Below are positions 45,522 through 63,553 of a DNA stretch of 64,000 nt, piece after piece. Below the pieces are notes generated by a model, which saw only the letters and a list, made by a program, of their open reading frames with translations, was not told the origin of the DNA and did not search any database. Positions within the stretch are counted from its first letter, which is position 1; every line of letters starts with the position of its first letter. Where the stretch lies: positions 1-64,000 of the forward strand of contig RCAB01000056.1 of NCBI GenBank assembly GCA_003640385.1, read 5' to 3'. The DNA is from Setaria digitata. Its lineage: Eukaryota > Nematoda > Chromadorea > Rhabditida > Setariidae. Both the position numbers and the translations under genes were made by a program.

Positions 45522-45635
45522 TTTCTCCTAATGTAGTGTCACCAGGAAAAAATAAAAGCGGGAAAAGCAATCGACNTGTCATTTCTCCTAATGTAGTGTC
45601 ACCAGGAAAAAATAAAAGCGGGAAAAGCAATCGAC
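45522..45635. repeat. Exact 54-bp duplication around a single N
   Basis: 45522-45575 and 45582-45635 are identical; the only ambiguous base of the window, N at 45576, lies between them. The pattern is typical of two contig ends joined without collapsing their overlap, so the duplication is probably an assembly artefact. Confidence 0.9.
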
Positions 45636-46880
45636 TAGTTATTACGTTAATAATGAATAAATAATAAACGATGCTAACAGTCGTAACTTCTAGTAATATT
45701 ATCGAGAATTTGATATTTCATCCATAATTGTTTGAAGTTTATAGGAACATTTATTTAATTAACTTTATGAAATACCATTATTATTATACGGTCATTGAAT
45801 GCAAGTATGCTATATGCTATCAAATTTAACCCGGAAAATTGAAATGCAAATTTTCTTTTTCTGCCTGGAAGTATAAATATGTAATATTTCAGTTCGCAGT
45901 CTTCCAGTAGAAAAAAAAAAAAAAAAAAAAACGATCAGAGGAATAAAGTGAAATCAAAACAATGAATAAAAATTTTGATGTTTAAAAAAATCAATTTAAG
46001 CAAACAATCTGCTGTTATGTATGCATATACATTCTCTCATTTTGAGTTTTGGTGCAAATTTTATTTGTTGGAACCGAATCTAAAATTGGTTTTTTATACT
46101 GTTTCTCTTTATGGCATGTAATATATTTTTTATTGGACCCTGTAATAACTTAAAATTATTTACAATTATTTTACTTCGTTCAAGTTATTTAAATTTTCAT
46201 TCATACAATCCCATCAAACATTTTAACGAGTTTCGAGTTTATTTAAAAGTGGCAAAGTAATTAAAATCAAACAGGAATTTGATAAACTGTAGTTGTGCGC
46301 TTATCAGTGAATGTGGTTGTGTATGTGGCCGTGTTTACACAAATGCATGATTTCTTCTTTAATTTCAAAAACTCTTTTTCAGTTTGGAATTTCACTTTAT
46401 CGAAATTCATTCTTTTATTATTTCTCGTGTCATCATATCATCGAAAGTGTTTCTGTATATGATTTCATATGCACGTGGCGTGTGTTTACATGTATTTGTA
46501 TTTGCATTTACGTGTGTATATTTGTATAAACGTTTGAAATTATTCGCTGAAATAAGTTCGGAAAACAGACTTTTTGATCCTATCTTCTATAAATAATGAA
46601 AAACAAGCATTATTCTTTTACTTTTTTCAGTCCCTCTTTCAAATGACTTATTTGCGAAATAATCACAAGAAAACTAAGTAATGATCTGTAGAAGCAGATA
46701 TCATTTCATGGGATTTGCCAACAAAAATTTGAAATTTAAATACTTAATTAGTCAAGAATTTATTTTTTATAATTCAAAAATTGCAATCATTTTATGCAGT
46801 TTAGCACAGTTGTAACGCATCTATTTACGTTTATGCTTAGTGATTTCGTCTGCAATTATGATTCTTTAATTCAAGTTTAA
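45636..46880. other. AT-rich non-coding DNA
   Basis: No gene seen. The part at about 46440-46540 is GT-rich (repeats of TGTGT/TATTTG type) and produces a Cys/Val/Ile-rich frame by composition. Confidence 0.5.
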
Positions 46881-46898
46881 ATTGGGCTTTTATTTTAA

Positions 46899-47071
46899 GC
46901 GTAACATTCCATATTCTGTCTTACCATACGTCAATTGTGGAGTTAATTTTGCATTGAACATATGGATTATCTGTTATTTACGTTGCCGCCCATCATTACA
47001 ACATATTTGTTCTTATGCTTCAAGACTTGCTCATTGTTATGGTAGACATTATTGCTGCTTCGCTTATTCTA
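46899..47071 (+). other. Candidate exon or frameshifted relic, membrane-like
   Basis: Between a TTTTAAG acceptor-like site and a CTAAG|GTGCTT donor-like site one frame is fully open (residues NIPYSVLPYVNCGVNFALNI at its start). In its second half the next frame reads a more natural transmembrane-type sequence (VAAHHYNIFVLMLQDLLIVM), but that frame has a TGA just upstream. A single-base frameshift would join the two. I cannot decide among exon, relic and chance. Confidence 0.2.
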
Positions 47072-50000
47072 AGGTGCTTTTTTCCAGCATGTTGTTTTAT
47101 CTAATTATGGCATTAAATGATAAAAAATATCAAATGTTAATTATATCATTTCACGGTAATACATTTGACATTATTATTTTCATTGTTTTCAATTTGCTAC
47201 ATTATCATCGGTAGTTGCTGAATGACTACTATTTCGCATACTTTTTTTTTTTACTTCATTTTACGTTGTATTGATAAGCACATGCGTTTTAGAATGAATT
47301 GAAAGTTTTTTGTTCCTTTTTTCATTAATAAGCCACTGCAAGTTATACAAATGTGAGCGATTTATGGATAAGTGAAGAATATTTTCATTCTCAGTGTCAT
47401 TAATTGCTGAATGATTAATCTGAAAAAAGTATCCAATTTTGTGACATAATTGTTATAGCCAACAAAATGGCATTATTTCATGAATCAAGCATAACTGAAT
47501 ATTTGCTACTATTGATTTCGATTGATTATGAATTCATTTTGTGTTCTTATATTCGATCAGGATACACGGACGGATATGTAATCGTTTTCATTTCACAAAA
47601 TTCAACTCTTTCTTCCATCTGAGTATATGCTGTATAAATTATATACTCAAAACTGTCATTTTGGCTCGATAAACGAAAAATGCATTCCTTTACTTTTTTC
47701 TTTTTCTTCCCTCTTCCTACCTCGCAGTTTTATTCATGACTTCTTAATATATTGTCTTTTTACCATTTTCACTCCCTCTCTTCCTCACTCTTTCTCTTTT
47801 CATTTTTTATTATTCGGTGGAATATATTTTTATGCTTGAATATATGCATTTTTCTTTTTCTCTCTCTCTCCTTTTCCTCCTTTTTCTTTTTTTTTTTTTT
47901 TTTTAATACTTTCTTCCTTGAAATATCATTTAAATTTTTAGGAAAAAAATTTTTTTGGCGGATTTTTTTTCCACTGTATTGTCTTTCCTTTTTTTTCTTT
48001 TCAGTATTCAATTAAACAGGTTGTCGACATTTTGTTATTTCATTTTTGGTAAGATAAATTAAAAAGAAAAAATAAAGACTGAGATGGCCCAGTTCATCCA
48101 CTCATTTGAATTTGATACAAGCTCTCTTTTCTTCTTTTTTTTCATTTAATATTTCTTAACTGCTTTCAGGAATTTTTATTCACACAAATATTGTTAAGAT
48201 TTAATTTCTTTTTATATTTTATATATATTTTTATATATGCTACATATTCATTTTAATTTTTTTAAACTTTCCTTTCATTGTTATTGAAGTACATTATTTG
48301 CATAATTAATCAGATATTAGAGCTCAGAAGGGTGTTTACACCACTAATAAAGGAATGAAGAACAATAATAGAAAACAAGAGCAAAATGTTTTCATTTTTC
48401 ATCGAAATCGGTGATAAAACTAATTAGTTGTTGTGATAAGAGTGGTTAGTATGATAAGGTAAAATTAATGATATTGGTGTTGCCGGTGAGTAACAAATGA
48501 TAAGAATAATTGTTTGATATGATTAGGACAATTAGCCACCATGTAGTACTACGATAAAATTTATTTCTTTAAAGGCATACAGAGTAGCTGTTATTAAGAT
48601 TGTAAATGTAATTTAAATAATGGAATAGTCGTAATTAAATCTGGTTTTCATTTTTAGTATAAAAGTGATGAAGTTAATAATTGAAATGAGTCCAAAGTAT
48701 TAAAATTAGCTTTAATTAATTTATAATTTCCCAAACGTATTAATATTTTTCGTCTTTATCCTATATATCTTTTCAAAATAGCTACCTTTCAGAATTTATA
48801 AAAAAAAAAAAAGTGAAATGTATTAAGCGCCGCTTCGTTTATAAAATGTTGCACTGACAAGGTTTTATAACTCTTGCCGCATTTCATATCATTGTGCGCC
48901 TTGTGTGAAACTGTCAAAAATTCAAGATTTCTTTTTTCTTCTACTATATATTATATATATATGTATGATAACCACGTATATACATAGATTGAAATGGAAA
49001 ATGAATTTAATTAAGTCATTAACAATTAATCAGTCTTGAACAGTGCGCTGTTCGTACATCTTTTATGTTGCACAAAAAATTTGCTTTCCATTTCTTTTTA
49101 AATAATGGAAAATTCTAAATTACAAGTGTATAGTAATCATAAATGTTTCATCACTAAATTTCTCTAAATTTTTGAAGTTATTTTTGCTTTTTAACAATAA
49201 GTTAACCGTTCATAACAGAGCTTGGCCAGAATTTGTTTTGATATTTTTTAATTTTAAAAAGTTTAAAACAAATGAGCAGAACGAAGATCAAATTAAAATA
49301 GCTAACAAAGAAATCAGTGATCAGTAGGCGTAATGGATAAAATAATAAGCAAATTGGTTATAAGCATTTGGCTAAATAGCAGATTCGGTGCAAATTGTAG
49401 TTTTAAGCTAACTTCATAGAAGTTAATTGGCAAAAGAAATTAATTAATAATCAATCACCCGAAGAAATAATGAAATAATTTTCCGTTGATACTGGTGGTG
49501 AAAAAAAAAACAAATGAAATTTCTCATTTTTTTCTTTTAATTTTCTTTTTGATTAAAAATGGTATAGCTCGCTCATTTTGTTTATTGCCATCACTTCTTT
49601 CTTTTTTCTTTCTTTCCCTTCCCTTTTTTTTTCTACTTTTATTCGCAAATTTTTTTCTTTTTCTTTTTCTATTCCGTTTTTTGCCTTCTTTTTCTTTTCT
49701 TCATTCTTCTAATCAATTTTTCAAATTCACATTAAAATTATTTCCTTCAAGTAAGGCCGGAAGAAGATAGAAGAAAAAATGAAATGACAAGAAAGAAAAG
49801 GAAGAGAAAAAAAAATTCGAGAAAAGCAATATAGCAAAGAAGACGATGGATAAAAAATTCCATCGATCCTTTTTTCTTTATTTATCCTCTCTCTCTTTCT
49901 CCCCTTTCTGTCAAATGATTGCTTATTTATTAGGAATGATTTTAAGACAAACAAAATTTTAGAAATTAATCGATCAATTGAATGATAAATGGATGTCTGG

Positions 50001-51702
50001 CTGAATAATTGATTAAACAGAGTGAATGAATCATTTGAAATGAACAAAATTTTAACTAATTCTCGATTTTGCTACTCTATACCCTTCAAATATGCATAAA
50101 TTATCGTCAATTTAATCAACTTATCATCTTTAATATGTTTTCTATTCTTCGTGCATTTTAAGACTTAACTTGAAAATAGTGCCTGGTGCTATGTCATGTA
50201 GTTGATATTAATATTATTAACTATTATTTACATTCATCAATGAGAACAACAGGAGAAGAGTGTTTATCCAAGTTTTGAGAAATCTACAAAATATAGATTT
50301 GTAGTTTGCAGTTGTGTGTAATGTCTTAGTTAAAAGAAAAGACAAATTTCAGGTTGAGAATTGAAATTTAAATAAAATCTTTTGTTTTTATAGAAATACC
50401 ACAGGGAGATTCCTTTATACATCTGTAAAGTATCATGGATTAAATATGAAGCTTTTTTCTACTTAATATTGCAATATTTGCAGAGCGAACTCGTAGTTTA
50501 GGGTTGGAGATCCTAGTAGTTAAGTAGTTTAATGATTCTTATAATTGAACGGTTGTGGAGTGAATGAGTGTTATGTTTAGTTTTCAAAAACCGTTAATAT
50601 TTAGAGTATTTTCCCTAGATCTCTTTTTTTTGGTAGTCGCAGTAAATATTTAGTTATCTAAATATAAGGTGCCTTCACTCGAATATAGAGTGTCCTAACA
50701 TAAAGTCAAGATATTTTTACTTAGATTCAACCCACCTTGGCTTAAATGAAGTATTTCTTTATGCAGATTTATGGAACTACTAGATGTTTAAGTATCATTA
50801 GCAATTGTACCGTGTCCTTACATGGATGCGTAGTATCTTGAGATGAATCAATTGAAATCAGCAGTGATAAGGATGATAATGATAATAATGTTGCTTATTT
50901 GATTCGTAGACATTACACAGCCAGCTGAATCCATTCACTATAACACTGTGTAAGCATTACATCATTGCTATAGCCTATTTAATTGATCCGATGGTCTTGA
51001 GAGTCTCATCAGCATATTTACGTATTCTGGTTTTTGACGGGGGACGAATTAAGATGGTGGAAGGTGATGAAAGAAGTGTAAAAGATAAAGAGAAGGAAAG
51101 CAAAATGGATTTTAATAAATAATAAATATATTTAAAAAATGATCGATAATTATTGCTCCCTTATGTACGACGATGATTGGTTCGTGTTGCAAAGTTTCAT
51201 TTCAAAAAAAAATATTTTCATTTTGTCGATTAAATTGCACGAAGATATCGTTAATCTGTTGAAATTCCTTGCACTGTGAGGCAAAAACGAGTATCGATAG
51301 TGAAAATTCTTAGTAATAGCTAACTATCAGAGGAAGGGAAAGTGAATAGCATTTGAATAGATGAATTTAGTTTCCGACATTGGTAACATTTCCGATGTTT
51401 GCAGTAGTTAGTTAGCCGTTCTATTTATGGAATATTTGTATGCAGTTTGTTTTCTATTAATTTAATTAATGACTTTGTTCATTTGCCTTTGCAAATCGCG
51501 AATTTAACTAAATATTCCCCTGTTAGAGTGATAATAAATTTAATTGTCGGTTTGTCTCACTCCATTCATCTGTTGTGTTGTGTTTTTCTTGTTTAGTTGT
51601 TGAGGTTTCCTTCTTCATATGCCTGTCACCTGTTCAAATTACTGTATTAGAAGTTGGCTAGTCTTATATGTGATTCAGTCTTCATCTATGTTCTGAAGCA
51701 TC
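47072..51702. other. AT-rich non-coding DNA with T/C-rich blocks
   Basis: No complete gene. Strong pyrimidine blocks at about 47690-48000 and 49590-49700 generate long Phe/Ser/Leu (plus) and Lys/Arg/Glu (minus) frames that are compositional. A consensus donor GTGAGT follows a short ATG frame at 48468-48485, without other support. Confidence 0.5.
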
Positions 51703-51737
51703 ATGACATATAAGGAACTTCCCTCTCCAAAAAGACG
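51703..51737 (+). CDS. Possible alternative first coding exon of the right-edge gene
   Basis: ATG followed by eleven codons (MTYKELPSPKR) and two bases, then a consensus donor CG|GTAAGT. It leaves two bases of a codon, exactly what exon 63554-63689 needs; the join gives ...PSPKR-R-KGIGRRRGSS. The basic, Ser/Pro-containing peptide fits the composition of that exon. The evidence is the donor, the phase and the fit; the exon is short, so chance cannot be excluded. Confidence 0.35.
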
Positions 51738-53484
51738 GTAAGTGGAATCCATTTCTGGATGGTTGTAATGTTTATTCAGCTTTACGGCATGCGAGTATCG
51801 AACTCTATAACCGTGTTAGCACTGCTCACTGTAGCAGATCCGGAAAAGTTACTGGATACACTATGAGGATGATTTATGTGCCATGAGTTTTTATCTCTCC
51901 CTGTCTCATGATAATTACAGTTGGTGGAGTGGATGTTGATTGGTGATAAATTCATTGTTAATTTTATTCCTTTCAGTATGAAAGTGGAGAGAGGACGAGA
52001 GGGAAGGAGATAAGTGATAAATTATCGTAGAGAGAGAGATATCGGCCGATGGATTATGAGTGAGGGAGAGGAGTGTAAACTGTTGCAACACAATTGAAAC
52101 CACTTTTAGGAGAACAAGTCTCCAGGGAACGAGGAGCAATCTCCGGGGAACGGCGGGGAGAGGCTGCGAGAAATGTAGGAGACGGGACGAGGGACGAAGT
52201 GGAGTAAGAACGGGAACTGGTGATATTTGATCAGTGCAAGTGCACACACAATACATGTCGATGCTACCATTCGTGATAAGAGTCGGAAATTTAGAAATTT
52301 AATTTTCAAGTACGAAGTTTGTGGATGGAAATCGAAAGAGTTTTTCTTCTATTTAACAGTCGGTAAATAGTCGGACTTTCTTTAGATGGAGATGCACTGC
52401 CATTATTTGCTTTCTTCTTCGACTGTCATCTTCCGATCCGATTAGTACAAGTATAAAAGTGATTTGATTAACTGATAATTAGCCGCTGCTATTTTGGGTA
52501 ATCATGTTTTTTCCAAATGTTAGGAAGATGATAATGTGAGAGGGAGAGGAAGGAGAAGGAATGGAAAAGTGGAGAAGAAGGAGAAGTGTGAGAGGGAAGA
52601 GGACTGCAAAGAGAGAGGGTTTGTTTTTCGTGTAATTGTCATACATTTTTGATTTTTATTTTATTTTTTAATCCAGTTTGAAAGAACCTTTAATCAGTGA
52701 TCTCTGACAAATGGAAAAGCCTCTCTCATTTCTGTTCAACATTTGGAATGAGGCAGCTACTAGAGCGGTTGCTTCTTTTATGCATCGATGGAACGGTCTA
52801 CGTCATGTTCGTCCCCTTTTTGTCCAAGTTTCAAATTTCATTTTCTGAAATATAGTTTCTGAAGATCTTAGGGAGTTTGTATTGCAGCAGTTATAACAGT
52901 GGCTGAGAAGAGTCGAAGATTTTTCACCAGGAACTGGACAAAAGGAGACAAATAAAGGGTAAAGGGCAAGACAAGAGGATAACGACTGAAACTATTTTAA
53001 GAAATGTGCAAGTATTTCAAGATGATTCTAAGAATATTTCCTGAGTTAATATTCATTTTGTAGTGTAGTATTCGAAAACGAAATCCCAACTGTTGCGAGT
53101 AGAAATAATATAATAATAATAATAGTATTAGAAGTTATTAAGAAATGTATTGTTGAAGTAACGATTGATTATGCAAATTCATTCTCGTTCAGAATAAATA
53201 AACCACTTAGGCAGTTATCGTTTCTTCCTCTTTTTTCTTGCGGAGAATTGAGAAGTGGTAAAAAAATTCTTCGAGATATATTTTTAAATTTAATTATTTT
53301 ATTTCCAGAAGAAACAAAAAACAATTTCTTCCCATCAAGTGTGTTCCTTCTTTACTCGAAAGCAATATTTGTTATCATAGTCAATAAACGTAATGTTATC
53401 TTATCAGCCATTTGTGAAATTGTGATTTTAAATAATTTCACGCATTATGCCTGACGCAACTACACGTGTGTTCACAAGTGACAT
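51738..53484. other. Non-coding, purine-rich island near 52.1 kb
   Basis: Presumed intron if 51703-51737 is a first exon. 52120-52220 is purine- and G-rich, with a repeated motif (TCTCCAGGGAACGAGGAG / TCTCCGGGGAACGGCGG), and gives Pro/Leu/Arg-rich frames on the minus strand. No gene is supportable. Confidence 0.45.
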
Positions 53485-53512
53485 TACTAATAGATACTTG
53501 TATCTATTAGTA
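53485..53512. repeat. 28-nt near-perfect palindrome
   Basis: TACTAATAGATAC and its exact reverse complement GTATCTATTAGTA are separated by only TT. In RNA or single-stranded DNA this would form a 13-bp hairpin with an impossibly tight loop, so in practice about 12 bp. No neighbouring terminator or gene explains it. Confidence 0.8.
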
Positions 53513-53579
53513 TCTATATGTATATTACTTAACACAGTGTAAATGTATGAGATTACTGTATAGATGCACGTTTTGCTCC

Positions 53580-54170
53580 ATTTACACGTACGCCTATGTA
53601 TGACTACACTTCTCACACCGCATATACTTATAAATGTCCACGTATTCTACGTGTACGCGCACTTACAGACCTAAACGTGGCATCAGACAAAGGGACCCAC
53701 CGACATATAAAAAGACATAGACGGAGCTATACGCTGGATATACTCGTCCGCCTACGCACACCCTCCACACGTGCAGACGGGCAGAGAGATTGATGGAATG
53801 CGGAGTGAGGGAGAGGGAGAGAGGAAGGGGAATCAGAAAGACTGCGCTGGCTCATTTTTCTGCTTTTCACATGATTGAACGGTTCGCACTGGCAACAACA
53901 CGAGGGACGAGCTTAATTAATTTAGTCGTTGCTAATTAGTGGCAGTGAGTGCTGTGAGGTGGATTGCAGGGACTGTCAGTCTCATGCAGGTGAGAATGCT
54001 GCCAGTAGAGTGTTCTTTTTGGTTTTCCCCACACACCGGCAAGCTGTAACCTTTGACACGTTCGTTCATGTGGATTGCTGGTCTCGAATGTTCCAATTCG
54101 AGATGATGGATAAACGCGTGAGTGCATATCCGTGCTGGTGCCGGAACCTATTTTAGTTGTCGTTTCAGCA
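53580..54170 (+). promoter_or_regulatory. GC-richer island with two consensus splice donors
   Basis: Contains CAG|GTGAGA at 53987-53995 (preceded by TCTCATG) and CGC|GTGAGT at about 54117, the latter after a frame reading MFQFEMMDKR in phase 0. Both donors are strong and on the plus strand, and the stretch is less AT-rich than its flanks, as first exons and promoters tend to be. Neither donor's phase fits exon 63554 directly, so intermediate exons would be needed. A third promoter of the right-edge gene is possible but unproven. Confidence 0.3.
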
Positions 54171-57100
54171 TTTCGAAGAATTTGACTTTTTCCCTCTTTT
54201 TCGTTTCCATTTTTGTGCAGAGAGTGGGAAAAGAAGAAAATATGGCGTGTGTGTGTGTTCAGGGAAAACGTTTGAAATAATAAACTGGAAATTTCTGTCA
54301 AAAAAAACAAACTCATCTGATTTGATTTAGTGGGAAATTTTTTGCAGTAGAAAATTCGGTTGAAATGGTTTGATTAATTTTGAAATGCATCCTTTTATGA
54401 ACTATTTCTTCAAATGCAAAAATATTTGATGATTAGAAATATAATGTGTGTTTAAGTATGTGCACACGTTTGTGTTTGTTGCTGTGATGTGTATTATACA
54501 TATGAATACATCCTAAAATTACCACATTTTTTGAATTGTTACATCATAAATTTTCATTTTTATCAGTTTTCTTATTTATCATGCGTTTTTCTTCATACTA
54601 CTGAGGTTATTGATTGGTCAGCGGTTGCGAAAACTATTAAGCTAGTTGTTTAATTAGTGACAAGTGATTACAAACGATAAAAAAAAGTCATGGCGCTGAA
54701 GTGTACATTAATTAATTGATTGATTATTTGTATGGTCGATGATTGGAGAAATGATATATAAATATGTTTTACAAATGATATATCATCTCTAAATCTTTTT
54801 CTTTTTTAATTTGTTCTGTTTTTTTTTTTTTTAGTATTTAAAATAGTGGAAGTGATGTCTTCTAGTAGTTTGCAATGAATAAATTTCAGAAGGAGATAAA
54901 ATAAAACAAATAGTTTAATTAATCTACTTCTGAGAAGATCATTTTGGTCACTAGCATCAGTTATGCTTCTTATTACAGTCATATTTGAAAGAAAGAAAGA
55001 AGGGACTAAAATTATCATCAGTACTATCATATCCATGACAGGTTTTTTTGGAGATACGAAAAATTTTTGATTGAAAAGTTTTTCGTTTTTTCATTGCTTT
55101 TTTTTTTCGATAATTTTAGTTTGGTGATTTGTTACTATTCACCCAATAGTCACACCATATAATATATCTTCATTTAACTTTTTTCTTTCTGCAAATCATC
55201 TAATTTTACCGTATGATATTTCTTTTTTTTTTTTTTTCGAAACGACAGTAAGAGAAAAATTCTAGGATTTGAGGATCTGTATCTTTTTCAACGATTCTCA
55301 TCGCCCTTAGAATAAAGGAAGAAGAGTTGCATAATGGTGAGATCAGCAATCGGCAAAAATTTAGCTTTTTTCTTTTTAGTAATGTAATCTTATTTTTTGA
55401 ATTATCAAATCGAGTTTTTTTTAATTCGTAATTAAGCGAATTCCTTAACGTAGAACTATCGGAATGAGTTTGTTCCATTCCTGATGGGTGATGAACTTGT
55501 ATATTGTATTTGCCGCAATCAGTTTGCATAAATAGCCCGTTCATTAATTTGTTCCTCTGCTGATTACCTACTTTACTCATTTTCTTATTTCCTGGATATC
55601 TTTTATTATTTTTCGGAACAAATTTCTGGATGTGATGTATCGATTGATTGTCTACTCTCTCTCTTTAATGAGGGCTAACAGTCTTGATGAGACATTCTTG
55701 CTTATTAGTTTAAATTTAGTCGATAGTTGCCTACTCATTTAGTAATGACTACTAACCTGTTTGATATTATACTTAATGTCTCACAAATTTTTTCCCAAGG
55801 AAATCTTCGAAATTTCTAGAAATTCGGAAAAATGGAGATTTTTAGGTGCCACTTGATACTATTATTTGTTGCTCGCTGCTTGATATTATTATGAAATAAT
55901 ATTTCTACGATTACATCGTGTAATGAATCTTAATAATTATGTCTAAAACTGAATGCGAAATATCTGTCATTAGTATGGTTTTCTTTTTTTTGGATAAAAT
56001 ATTAACGCTGATAGACTTCAGATTAAACCAACATTTAAATTTTGTTAAAGTTAATGTTTCATCAATAAAACATTCATACCATATTTTTCATTTCATTTAC
56101 ACGTAGCAGTGAGAACTTTTGAAATGTGAAGCTATAATTAAAGATTATTGGGTAATGCTGAGAATGATTTGCTGCTGTTGGTAGTGCGAATAACCATAAA
56201 GATCGTGTTGATGGGTAATAGTAATGGTAGGTGATGTGTTGATCACGGTATATATAATAATGGTATGGTTGTAGTATTGGATAAGAGTAGTAAAATATAT
56301 CGGCATTTATATACTCATAGAAGATAATAATAAAGATGAAAACAATGGTGATGGTGATGTATGTTTGCTAAATTGTTAGGAGAACGGCATCGGCGATCGA
56401 AGTTCAAGCTTTGTTAACTAACAACTAAGCTAACTATCAGCTGGTCTACTCTAGCTTTTTATCTTTATTTCGGCTAACTAACTAACTATGTCATGCTAAC
56501 AGCCGTGGCCTGTTTCCTCATCGAAAATTTTCGCTTAGCTAAGAAATCTGCTTTGAATAGATTAATCGATAGATAATTTGATAGTTGATCGATGGAGCTA
56601 GATAAATGAACAAGTAATTAATATAAAATTCTAAGTAATTTAAATAGATAATTGGTTATATTGCAACAGCAGTCATGGTCTGTTGTGAGTGTGATTGTGT
56701 TATTGCTGCGACATTTTCAATTGTTATGCGTTGAAAAGATTCTTTCCCTATGTTTCTAACTGTTCCTTTTATGGAATGTTATTTAAGCTAATCACTGAAC
56801 ACTTAATCATACTATTGAATTTACCATTTTTTAAAATCCGTCTTTGCCGTTTAAAAACAAATATTATTGGGTATTTTAGTTATGTTTAGACACTTTTTAA
56901 ATAATTCATACCCTTTTTCTTTTTTTACCTTTACTTTTGTTAGTATTTCAGACCACTTTAATAATAATTACGGTAATTGTATGAATTAAATGGATCGGTT
57001 TCTTTCAAATGAATTTTTTCATTTTTTACGAAATAACCAGCTATATACCAGAATCAGGGATGTAAGTAATCATAAATACAATTATCATTTAATTGTATAT

Positions 57101-58485
57101 ATAAATAAATATGTCCTTTTTTCTTCTTATCATTCTCGCATTAATTTTTATCCGTAATTCTGTGAATTTAAATTTAAGTAATTTTTTATTAAATTACTAA
57201 ACTTTTTACAGTAAATTTATATATTTCCTTTCCCACTTTGTATTTCTTTTTTCATGTCAAGTAAAATGAAGAAAAAAGAGGAAGACTAAATTTAAGATGT
57301 TTAATGAGGCGAGTATTAAAATTTATAAAATACCATCCTAAAAATTATAAATGACAGTTGGGACTATTGAGTAATGTTTGCGTTTAGTTATTTTTCCTTG
57401 CTTTTTGTTTTGTTGCTGATCGCAAGCTGAAGTTCATTAGAGTCATGCGTGAAATTTTGGGAAGTTTGTTGAAGATACACAAATTTATAGCTCAGAATAA
57501 AAGAAGTAATTTAAAAAAATCTTGTTGAATGTCGAAATGAATGGAAATACATTTCCTTTATTCTCGTATCCATAATTATAAATTCTTCTGTCAAATTCTT
57601 TCAGTTTATTATTCCATTTTTTTCCTCAAAATGGGTCAAAATTGTTGGGGTCATATCAATATTGTATTGCTGTTTAGTTGAACAGCAAATCAGTTTTTTT
57701 TCACCAACTTTAATTAGCAAATTTTAGGGTGAATTAAAGTATTGCGTAATTAAAGTATTGCGTATTTGATTTGTTATATTTACATTTAATTTATTTATCC
57801 ACAAAAGTTATGATATTGTTCTCGTTCAGTGTATATGCTCGAATTATGATTAATCATCGTGAAGGAAATAAGCACCCTGAAGGAAATTTACGATAACTTC
57901 ATTTTAGGTTGAATTTCCGATTTGTCTAAGTTTTAAAATTTTATTTTGTAAAATGCAGTGCATCTTATTCGTCTTAGTTTCCCTATTAATATTTTCATCG
58001 GGTAATTTCTCATTAATTAATGTAGTTTAATGGAGTACTTTTGCGTTGTTTGGTTTTGTCTGGCGTTTAACCTTTCCCAGTTTTTTTCATTTCATTTTAC
58101 AATATATGTTATGAAAGGGAAAAAAATAATTCATCAAACTTATGTGTATCGAAAATTAGTTTTATGGAGTTCATTTTTTTTTTTTTTTTTTTTGCATTTA
58201 GATATATTTCGTGCTTTGAATTCATTGAAAGTTTCTTTTCTTAATTTTGATTTATTTCATTTGTGTTCACGTTTTTAGTTACATGAATGTGAGGTAGATT
58301 TTGAAAAAAAATCTATTGAAAGGAAAAAGCACATTAAATTTTTAATTTTCAGGTTCTTACATCTGTAAATATCATTATTTTACTGAAGGAAAGGTTATTG
58401 GCAACATCTTCTACACAGATATCACTATCAGTGCTAGATTAATTTATGGTTACCATCTATAATTACAGTTATTGTCATCGCTATT
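54171..58485. other. AT-rich non-coding DNA
   Basis: No supportable exon. It includes a TGTG-rich patch near 54440-54500, GATA/GGTGAT-type repeats near 56160-56370 and a 16-bp tandem repeat at 57732. Confidence 0.5.
57732..57763. repeat. Two tandem copies of a 16-bp unit
   Basis: AATTAAAGTATTGCGT occurs twice back to back, exactly. Confidence 0.9.
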
Positions 58486-58557
58486 GATACGACTACTGCT
58501 ACCACTATTACTACTACTGGTACTAGTGCAACTACAACATTTACAACTACTTACGGT
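58486..58557. repeat. Degenerate ACT/ACA trinucleotide tract
   Basis: Mostly ACT and ACA triplets, giving a Thr-rich plus frame that ends at a TAG shortly after. Probably a decayed microsatellite upstream of the next candidate exon. Confidence 0.65.
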
Positions 58558-58704
58558 TACAATAGCAATAAGAATAAACATTAGCAACTGTTGCTACTTA
58601 TAAGAATTGTTGGTGGTTAATATTTTAATGTTTTGGAGTGGGATATCTAAACGTCAGCAACAGCAACAACGACGAGTTTACATAAATTCGGTGCAATTAA
58701 TGGT

Positions 58705-58850
58705 ATGAAGGAGAAGGAGCAATCATCGCTATGTGTTGACGAGGAGAAGAATGGGACAAATAATGCTAATGCTACAACAATATCATCAAGCGCAAGCAAA
58801 GAAATTTTTGATGATTCGTGCTTTAAAGCGCCCCTTCTTCTACCGCCAAG
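58705..58850 (+). CDS. Probable alternative first (or internal) exon of the right-edge gene
   Basis: ATG followed by 47 further codons and two bases, then CCAAG|GTTATC. The peptide is polar and not low-complexity (starts MKEKEQSSLCVDEEKNG, ends FKAPLLLPP). The frame is also open for 18 codons upstream to a TAA at 58648, and an AACGTCAG at 58657 could be an acceptor, so the exon may be internal. It leaves two bases (AG), and joining to the G that opens exon 63554 gives PPR-KGIGRRRGSS in frame. This is the same phase as the 51703 exon, consistent with mutually exclusive 5' exons. Function unknown. Confidence 0.5.

Positions 58851-63553
<4,703 letters not shown>

Noticed and set aside
47752..48015. 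Phe-rich plus and Lys-rich minus frames
   Set aside because: Products of T-homopolymers and A-homopolymers.
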